Source of the DNA: an uncultured Porphyromonas sp.
GTDB taxonomy: Bacteria; Bacteroidota; Bacteroidia; Bacteroidales; Porphyromonadaceae
Length of the DNA: 9,602 nt
Assembly (NCBI GenBank): GCA_900546675.1
Contig: URDQ01000066.1
Coordinates: 1-9,602, forward strand
Reading direction: 5' to 3'
Of this stretch, positions 1 through 4,552 are shown piece after piece. The notes beneath the pieces are model-generated. The model was given only the letters and a program-made list of their open reading frames with translations, ran no database searches and was not told where the DNA came from. Every line of letters starts with the position of its first letter. Positions within the stretch are counted from its first letter, which is position 1. The position numbers were made by a program, and so were the translations under genes.

Positions 1-2
1 AC

Positions 3-149
3 GCCGCTCAGAATATGAACATTATAAACAAGATAAACCTGACTATCATTCAACGGCTTAAAGACAAGCTCAAAGCCACATCAACGCTGCGTCTGAGGAA
101 AAAGCTCGCACGAATGACTCCAGAGGAAATCTTCGAAATGGAATTATAA
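3..149 (+). CDS. C-terminal fragment of a gene cut by the window edge, possibly a transposase
   Basis: A reading frame open from the left edge ends at TAA 147-149 and gives 48 residues, beginning AAQNMNIINKINL and ending MTPEEIFEMEL. It is basic in the middle (RLKDKLK, RLRKKLAR) and acidic at the end. A short basic helical tail of this sort is common at the C-terminus of DDE transposases of Bacteroidota insertion sequences, but no catalytic motif lies inside the window, so that identity is an inference. The frame has no in-window start and no ribosome binding site, as expected for a truncated gene. It reads toward the transporter gene, with 87 bp between them. No clear insertion-sequence terminal repeat was recognised in that gap. 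Alternatives are an unrelated small basic protein or a fortuitous open frame; 48 codons is too short to decide. Confidence 0.45.
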   Translation, partial: AAQNMNIINKINLTIIQRLKDKLKATSTLRLRKKLARMTPEEIFEMEL

Positions 150-164
150 TGCGTCAGCCCTGAT

Positions 165-192
165 TCTAACCTCTAATCTCTAACCTCTAATT
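165..192 (+). repeat. Four tandem heptamers (TCTAAYC-like) next to the sulP-type gene promoter
   Basis: Four consecutive 7-bp units read TCTAACC, TCTAATC, TCTAACC, TCTAATT, which is also two copies of a 14-bp unit differing in the last base. The array ends three bases before the -7 box at 196-203, so it fills most of the region where the spacer and -33 element would lie. Copy-number change would alter promoter geometry, but no such variation can be seen from one sequence. Confidence 0.85.
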
Positions 193-195
193 TCG

Positions 196-203
196 TATCT
201 TTG
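196..203 (+). promoter_or_regulatory. Bacteroidota -7 box of the SulP transporter gene
   Basis: TATCTTTG matches the TAnnTTTG primary sigma factor -7 consensus of Bacteroidota exactly. It lies 33 bp before the ATG at 237, leaving a leader of roughly 25 nt that includes a T8 tract at 218-225. No good TTTG -33 box is visible at the usual distance; that region is occupied by the heptamer array. The same TATCTTTGTAG string precedes pyrH on the other strand. Confidence 0.7.
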
Positions 204-236
204 TAGCAGAACCAATCTTTTTTTTCTCTTACGCTT

Positions 237-1925
237 ATGTCTATCATGAAGGGACTCGTGCCTGAGTTTTTTCTCTCTCTACGTGGTTACTCACGACAGG
301 ACTTTGTCAAGGATCTCACAGCGGGTATCATCGTTGGCGTGGTTGCCCTGCCACTGGCTATCGCCTTCGGTATCGCTAGTGGGGTCTCGCCGACGGAGGG
401 GGTGCTGACGGCTATCATCGGTGGCTTCCTCGTCTCGCTACTGGGCGGTAGTAAGGTGCAGATCGGGGGGCCGACGGGGGCCTTCATCGTGATCGTCTAC
501 GGGATCATCCAGCAGCACGGCTTGGACGGGCTAGCTATTGCGACCATTATGGCGGGCTTGCTCCTGATGCTGCTGGGCTTCTTGCGCTTGGGCAGTCTGG
601 TGCGCTTTATCCCTTATCCGATCATCGTGGGCTTTACGGCGGGTATCGCTGTGACCATCTTCACGACGCAGATCGCTGACCTCTTCGGGCTACAGATCGA
701 GTCGATGCCGGGAGACTTCATCGGCAAGTGGCAGGTGCTGATCGCCAACTTTGCGACGGGGTCGTGGATCCCCTTTGCTTTTGCAGTCTGTACGATACTG
801 ATCATCTGGCTACTGCCCAAAGTCAATGCGAAGATCCCTAGTACATTGGTGGCGTTGGTGCTGCTCACGCTGGTGAGCTTTGGACTCCAGCAGCTGGGCT
901 ACCTCAGACCGGAGAATATCGGGGACAACTATACGATAGAGCGTGCGCTGCCTACCTTTGTGATGCCTACGATCACTGTGGAGCGTATCGTGACGCTCTT
1001 TCCCTCTGCCCTAACGATCATGCTACTGGGCGCTATGGAGAGCCTGCTCTCGGCATCGGTGGCGGATGGTATGATCGGCACGAAGCATAATCCTGACAGC
1101 GAATTGATCGGTCAGGGTGTGGCTAATGTGGTGGTGCCTTTCTTCGGGGGAATCCCAGTGACGGGGGCTATAGCTCGTACGATGACCAATATTAATAGCG
1201 GTGGACGGACTCCTATGGCGGGCATCATACATTCTATAGTACTCCTGCTGATTATGCTCCTGCTCTCGCCCCTGACGGCGCATATACCGATGGCGGTGCT
1301 GGCGGGTGTGCTGGTGGTGGTCTCTTATAATATGAGTGGCTGGCGATCGTTTGTCTCGATCTTTAAGGGACCACGAGGGGATACGGTTATCCTCTTGGTG
1401 ACCTTCCTGCTGACGGTGCTGACGGACCTGACGGTTGCTATCGGGGTGGGTATGCTGCTGGCGATCGCACTGCTCTTCCGTCGCATCCTCGATGTGAGCT
1501 CTGTCGAGCAGATTGACGTGGGCGAGATCACGGACGAGCCTCTAGCTGAGGAGTATCTGGAGTTACCCTCAGGAGTGGAGGTCTATGAGATAGAAGGACC
1601 GTTTTTCTTTGGCATTGCCAATAAGTTTGAGGAGGTGATGGTGACGGTTCACGACCACCCGGAGGTGCGGATCATCCGTATGCGTCGCGTGCCATTCATC
1701 GACAGCACGGGGCTGTACAACCTGCAGATGGTCTTGGAGCGACAGCGCAAGCGTGGCGTGCACGTCGTGCTGAGTGGTGTACGTCCTGCGGTCTACACGC
1801 ATCTGGAGCAGACAGGTATCATCGATCTGCTGGGACGGGAGAATGTGCTGCCTACCTTTGCAGAGGCGCAGAAGCGTGCCTTGGCACTTTACGAGGAGAT
1901 TAGTGAGGCTGCGTCCAAATCTTAG
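237..1925 (+). CDS. SulP-family inorganic anion transporter with C-terminal STAS domain
   Basis: Inner-membrane permease of the SulP (SLC26-like) family, 562 residues, close to the usual bacterial length. Residues about 25-410 are a series of hydrophobic membrane segments with typical SulP features: ALPLAIAFGIASG near 37-49 and GGPTGAF at 77-83. After a short acidic linker (EQIDVGEITDEPLAEEYLE), residues about 443-545 form a cytoplasmic STAS domain with the hallmark FIDSTGL, DSTG being residues 489-492. Family members carry sulfate, bicarbonate or other anions, often with Na+ or H+; the substrate cannot be read from this sequence, and no sulfate-assimilation or carbonic anhydrase gene is nearby. 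The ATG at 237 fits the promoter at 196-203; a second in-frame ATG at 246 (MKGLVPEFF) is a possible alternative. It is followed after 40 bp by a same-strand gene that has its own -7 box. Confidence 0.93.
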   Translation: MSIMKGLVPEFFLSLRGYSRQDFVKDLTAGIIVGVVALPLAIAFGIASGVSPTEGVLTAIIGGFLVSLLGGSKVQIGGPTGAFIVIVYGIIQQHGLDGLAIATIMAGLLLMLLGFLRLGSLVRFIPYPIIVGFTAGIAVTIFTTQIADLFGLQIESMPGDFIGKWQVLIANFATGSWIPFAFAVCTILIIWLLPKVNAKIPSTLVALVLLTLVSFGLQQLGYLRPENIGDNYTIERALPTFVMPTITVERIVTLFPSALTIMLLGAMESLLSASVADGMIGTKHNPDSELIGQGVANVVVPFFGGIPVTGAIARTMTNINSGGRTPMAGIIHSIVLLLIMLLLSPLTAHIPMAVLAGVLVVVSYNMSGWRSFVSIFKGPRGDTVILLVTFLLTVLTDLTVAIGVGMLLAIALLFRRILDVSSVEQIDVGEITDEPLAEEYLELPSGVEVYEIEGPFFFGIANKFEEVMVTVHDHPEVRIIRMRRVPFIDSTGLYNLQMVLERQRKRGVHVVLSGVRPAVYTHLEQTGIIDLLGRENVLPTFAEAQKRALALYEEISEAASKS

Positions 1926-1934
1926 AAATAGTAT

Positions 1935-1942
1935 TAACTTTG
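1935..1942 (+). promoter_or_regulatory. -7 box for the tandem outer-membrane protein genes
   Basis: TAACTTTG fits TAnnTTTG and ends 23 bp before the ATG at 1966, a normal short leader for this phylum. It begins 10 bp after the stop codon of the transporter gene. No clear -33 TTTG is seen. It would serve both membrane protein genes, because no comparable box occurs in the 31 bp between them. Confidence 0.6.
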
Positions 1943-1965
1943 TGACATAACCAAAAGACGTTACT

Positions 1966-2595
1966 ATGATGACAGAACGACTGACACGACTGATCCTTAG
2001 CACGATGCTACTAGCACTAAGCTCCCTCGGGCTAGCTGCTCAAGTGGTCGTGGTGCCTGGAGAACCTGAGCCTCCGACACCCGAAAAACGCAACGAAGTA
2101 CGACTGAACCTCTACGCTCCAGTGGTGCACAAAACTTTATCTCTGGAGTACGAGCGTGCGGTGGCGCAAGATGTGGGTGTGGGAGCTATGGCGAGTGCTT
2201 ACTTTAGCAGTAATCGCTTTAACGTGATCTTCTTTCCTACGGTGGGCGTGATGCCGTATGGTCGCTGGTACTTTGGCGGTCGTTGGCTTTCTATATCTAA
2301 GCCTAATGCGGGCTTTTTTCTAGAGGCTAACAGCTCACTAGCTTACAATGATAATCTAGCAGATGTACGAGATGGTGAGGATGAGACGTACTCTTACTCT
2401 GGAGATCCCGAAAATCCATTTGAAGAGCGGAGCGGTATCTCGTGGGGTATAGGTCTCGGCGCAGGTCTCAAGCTAGTCGCTCGAAACAACTGGAGCGGAG
2501 AGATAAGCCTGCGTCTAGGTCGTAATCTCGTGAAGGTGTGTGACTGGAACATCGCCTACATATACCCTGCGATCTCTGTGGGCTACCGCTTCTAG
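1966..2595 (+). CDS. Small outer-membrane beta-barrel protein, first of a tandem pair (DUF3575-like)
   Basis: 209-residue exported protein of unknown function. Residues 1-25 are a classical signal peptide: a basic start (TERLTR), a hydrophobic core (LILSTMLLALSSLGL), and AA before Q26. That agrees with the Bacteroidota tendency for signal peptidase I to leave an N-terminal glutamine. A short Pro/Glu-rich stretch (31-40) precedes the mature domain. From EVRLNLYAP at 44 onward the chain alternates polar and apolar residues and has aromatic girdles (GVMPYGRWYFGG 94-105, GIGLGAG 161-167), ending PAISVGYRF with the terminal aromatic residue typical of beta-barrels. The layout resembles DUF3575-type Bacteroidota barrels, by recognition only. 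The acidic region 132-155 (DVRDGEDETYSYSGDPENP) is probably a surface loop. Two ATGs start the frame, 1966 and 1969, and either could be used. Confidence 0.85.
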   Translation: MMTERLTRLILSTMLLALSSLGLAAQVVVVPGEPEPPTPEKRNEVRLNLYAPVVHKTLSLEYERAVAQDVGVGAMASAYFSSNRFNVIFFPTVGVMPYGRWYFGGRWLSISKPNAGFFLEANSSLAYNDNLADVRDGEDETYSYSGDPENPFEERSGISWGIGLGAGLKLVARNNWSGEISLRLGRNLVKVCDWNIAYIYPAISVGYRF

Positions 2596-2626
2596 CAGGT
2601 GTTGTGATAGATCCCAAGAGACTACG

Positions 2627-3226
2627 ATGATACCGCGAATACGGACGAAACTAACGCTATTGACGATCTTCCTGACACTAGGCTCACTCGGGCTAGCTGG
2701 TCAGGAGGTCGTTGAGTCTTCACATCTCATCAAGTATCACGAAGTCCGGCTTAACCTTTTTGCGTTGCCTTTTGCTTCTGAGTTCTCTGCGGAGTATGAA
2801 TATGCGACAGCGCCAAACCTTAGTATTGGTTGTACTATGAGTGCCTATATAGGTGATAAATCGGCTTGTAGACTCTTCTTCCCAACTTTTGGGGTGATGC
2901 CTTATGGACGCTGGTACTTTGGCGGGAATTGGTTCTCTATTGCTAGCCCTAATGCGGGGTTCTTGATAGAGGTGAATAGTGCTATTGGCTACTATGACAA
3001 ACTGAAAAATGTGTACTATTCGGGTAATTGGCTAAACTGGGAGAGAACAGAAGAAATCGTGAGCGGCACTTCGTTCGGTATCGGTCTAGGGGCTGGGTTT
3101 AAGTATGTAACGCGAAAGGGTTGGAGTGCAGAGGTGAGTCTGCGTATGGGTCGTAATCTTGTGAAAGCATCTAATAGAAATGGTGGTTACATATTCCCTG
3201 CGATCTCGGTGGGGTACCGCTTCTAG
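2627..3226 (+). CDS. Small outer-membrane beta-barrel protein, second of a tandem pair (DUF3575-like)
   Basis: Paralogue of the gene just upstream, 199 residues. The frame is open further upstream (ATG at 2540), but that start lies inside the first gene and would put 29 unrelated residues ahead of a good signal peptide. ATG 2627, after AGAGACTACG, gives MIPRIRTKLTLLTIFLTLGSLGLAGQ, matching the signal peptide of its partner and again leaving Q26. Shared blocks with the first copy include EVRLNL, GVMPYGRWYFGG (89-100), PNAGF, GIGLGAG (151-157), GRNLVK and PAISVGYRF at the end. They differ mainly in the segment after the signal peptide, in 66-85, and in the presumed loop 125-148, which here is aromatic (YYSGNWLNWERT) rather than acidic. 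Base composition appears more AT-rich than in the first copy. It is probably co-transcribed with the first copy, 31 bp away; the terminator at 3264-3301 follows. Confidence 0.85.
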   Translation: MIPRIRTKLTLLTIFLTLGSLGLAGQEVVESSHLIKYHEVRLNLFALPFASEFSAEYEYATAPNLSIGCTMSAYIGDKSACRLFFPTFGVMPYGRWYFGGNWFSIASPNAGFLIEVNSAIGYYDKLKNVYYSGNWLNWERTEEIVSGTSFGIGLGAGFKYVTRKGWSAEVSLRMGRNLVKASNRNGGYIFPAISVGYRF

Positions 3227-3263
3227 CGGGTGTCTAGCGAGTGTCAAGCTTTGGGCGAAACAA

Positions 3264-3301
3264 AAAAGGTTCTAACCTCTCTTGTGAGGCTAGAACCTTT
3301 T
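3264..3301. terminator. Bidirectional intrinsic terminator between convergent gene blocks
   Basis: A long inverted repeat: arm 3264-3279 (AAAAGGTTCTAACCTC), loop 3280-3285, arm 3286-3301 (GAGGCTAGAACCTTTT). Read on the + strand it ends in T4 and has one A-C mismatch (3275/3290). Read on the - strand the same position is a G-U wobble, so the stem is 16 uninterrupted pairs, and it runs into T6. It therefore suits rlmN-side termination better, while also ending the outer-membrane protein transcript 37 bp after its stop codon. Confidence 0.85.
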
Positions 3302-3302
3302 G

Positions 3303-3310
3303 TCGTAATG
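3303..3310. repeat. Left target-site direct repeat of the MITE-like insertion
   Basis: TCGTAATG here recurs exactly at 3483-3490, on either side of the inverted-end element. An exact 8-bp match at just these places is what a transposition target duplication would leave. A 5-bp duplication (GTAAT) with slightly longer element ends is an alternative reading. Confidence 0.7.
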
Positions 3311-3482
3311 TGACTGTTGCATAAAGGCGAATCGCTGTGTTGCTTTCGGGATTCGGCTTCGGTCACATACGGAGGTATGCTCCCTTCAGACCTCACCCTC
3401 AGCGCCTTGCGCTTCATCCTTTCTGCAAAGTCAGGACAATCTTGCTTGCAAGATTGTGAGACTGTTGACTTTTGCAACAGTC
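3311..3482. mobile_element. 172-bp MITE-like non-autonomous element
   Basis: The left end GACTGTTGCATAA (3312-3324) and right end TTTTGCAACAGTC (3470-3482) are inverted repeats with 12 of 13 positions matching, and the insert is bounded by exact direct repeats TCGTAATG. There is no transposase gene; the interior is too small. On the - strand an open frame runs through it (MKRKALRVRSEGSIPPYVT), but it continues through the flanking terminator to 3244 and is not convincing as a gene. The right part holds two adjacent perfect hairpins (3436-3457 and 3458-3484). The element lies between the rlmN stop codon and the terminator, so it becomes part of the rlmN 3' untranslated region. The parent insertion sequence cannot be named from this window. 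Confidence 0.72.
3436..3457. repeat. Perfect 10-bp hairpin inside the MITE-like element
   Basis: ACAATCTTGC (3436-3445) and GCAAGATTGT (3448-3457) are perfect reverse complements separated by two bases; with RNA the loop would open to about six bases. There is no T tract, so it is not a standard terminator. It directly abuts the next hairpin. Confidence 0.8.
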
Positions 3483-3484
3483 TC
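3458..3484. repeat. Second perfect 10-bp hairpin at the right end of the MITE-like element
   Basis: GAGACTGTTG (3458-3467) and CAACAGTCTC (3475-3484) pair perfectly around a 7-nt loop. The outer two bases of the right arm (TC, 3483-3484) belong to the putative target duplication, so part of the pairing is supplied by the insertion site or the true element end lies two bases further out. In rlmN mRNA this would be the first structure, about 20 nt after the stop codon. Confidence 0.8.
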
Positions 3485-3490
3485 GTAATG
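3483..3490. repeat. Right target-site direct repeat of the MITE-like insertion
   Basis: TCGTAATG, identical to 3303-3310, lies directly outside the right inverted end and 13 bp from the rlmN stop codon on the opposite strand. Confidence 0.7.
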
Positions 3491-3503
3491 GGGCGTGGGG
3501 CTC

Positions 3504-4529
3504 TTATGCGCCCTGTTGCTCTTGGGTGCTGAGCATACCGCAGGCGGCGCTGATGTCTTCGCCACGGGATGTGCGGATGGTGGTCGGGATGCCCGCCTCG
3601 CAGAGCCGATCGCGGAGCCACTCCATGCGGGTCATATCGGAGCTGGGCAGGTCGATGTGCGGGATGCGGTGGTAGCGGATCAGGTTGACGTGGCAGTCGA
3701 GCTGTGCGAGTAGACGCTTGAGGGCTGCGAGGTGACGGGGGGTGTCGTTGAGCCCTGAGAAGACGATGTATTCGAAGGTGAGGCGACGCTGACGACTCCA
3801 GTCGTAGTGCCGTAGGAGTGCCACCGTGTCGGCGAGGGGCATAGCGCGCTCTACGGGCATAATCGCTAAACGCTCCTCTGGCAGTGGGTTGTGCAGGCTG
3901 ATAGCTAGATGACAGGTACACTCCTCCAAGAAGCGCTCCAAGCCAGGGCGTAGTCCGATGGTCGAGACGGTGATGCGCTTAGGACTCATCGCCAGTCCCT
4001 GCGGATCGGTCAGACAGGTGATCACCTGGAGGAGCGTGTCTATATTGTCCATCGGTTCACCCATTCCCATGAAGACGATGTTGGTCAGCTCATTGACCTC
4101 AGGCACAGAGAGGATCTGGTTAAGGATCTCGCTCGCCGAGAGGTTGGCTCCAAAGCCTTGCTTGCCCGTCATACAGAAGAGACAATTCATTTTACAGCCT
4201 CGCTGTGACGATACGCAGAGCGTGGCTCGGTCACCCTCGGGGATCATGACCGTCTCGACGAAGCCACCGCCAGCAGCAAAGAGATACTTGACCGTGCCGT
4301 CTCGTGAAGTCTGCTGTAGATGAGGCGCCGCACGACCTATCTCGTAGTGCGAGGCGAGTAGTGCGCGCGCTTTCTTGCTCAGATTGGTCATCTCGTCCCA
4401 CGAGGAGACATGCTTCTGGTAGAGCCAGTCAGCGATCTGCCGACCAGTGTATTTGGGCAGTCCTAGGCCAACGGCTAGCTCCGTGAGCTGCGCAGGCGTC
4501 TTGCCGAGGATCTGTGGCGTTGCTGTCAT
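3504..4529 (-). CDS. rlmN: Dual-specificity 23S rRNA (A2503) / tRNA (A37) C2-methyltransferase RlmN
   Basis: Cytoplasmic radical SAM enzyme that methylates C2 of adenosine 2503 in 23S rRNA and of A37 in certain tRNAs, affecting the peptide exit tunnel and decoding fidelity. The 341-residue protein has the diagnostic CxxxCxxC cluster ligands C112, C116 and C119 (RGCKMNCLFCMTGKQGF). Seven residues earlier is C105 in TLCVSSQ, and near the end is C330 in RGEDISAACGML; by position these match the two catalytic cysteines of E. coli RlmN. GMGEPMDN (155-162) is the usual SAM-binding GEP-type motif. All key residues are present, favouring RlmN over Cfr, though Cfr shares the mechanism; the housekeeping context supports RlmN. 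It is the last gene of the - strand series, 23 bp after rnr. Its 3' untranslated region contains the MITE-like insert before the terminator. Confidence 0.95.
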   Translation of the reverse strand: MTATPQILGKTPAQLTELAVGLGLPKYTGRQIADWLYQKHVSSWDEMTNLSKKARALLASHYEIGRAAPHLQQTSRDGTVKYLFAAGGGFVETVMIPEGDRATLCVSSQRGCKMNCLFCMTGKQGFGANLSASEILNQILSVPEVNELTNIVFMGMGEPMDNIDTLLQVITCLTDPQGLAMSPKRITVSTIGLRPGLERFLEECTCHLAISLHNPLPEERLAIMPVERAMPLADTVALLRHYDWSRQRRLTFEYIVFSGLNDTPRHLAALKRLLAQLDCHVNLIRYHRIPHIDLPSSDMTRMEWLRDRLCEAGIPTTIRTSRGEDISAACGMLSTQEQQGA

Positions 4530-4552
4530 AAGGGCTTGGCTGAGGAATCGTA

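Noticed and set aside
1569..2003. 144-residue - strand frame opposite the STAS domain
   Set aside because: It is antisense to a strongly supported coding region and shows no recognisable motif; it looks like a shadow frame.
2540..2626. Upstream start of the second outer-membrane protein gene
   Set aside because: It overlaps the first gene in another frame and would bury the signal peptide behind 29 unrelated residues; ATG 2627 matches the paralogue start.
3244..3921. 225-residue - strand open frame covering the element, the terminator and part of rlmN
   Set aside because: It overlaps rlmN in another frame, is full of Arg/Pro/His as out-of-frame GC-rich sequence is, and runs through the terminator stem. 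The MKRKALRVRSEG start inside the element (ATG at 3417) gives a possible 57-residue peptide but shows no ribosome binding site or recognisable domain.
3504..4529. RlmN homologue being Cfr, the antibiotic-resistance methyltransferase
   Set aside because: The sequence motifs are shared by both, but the standard RlmN features, the housekeeping gene neighbourhood and the lack of a closer mobile context favour RlmN.
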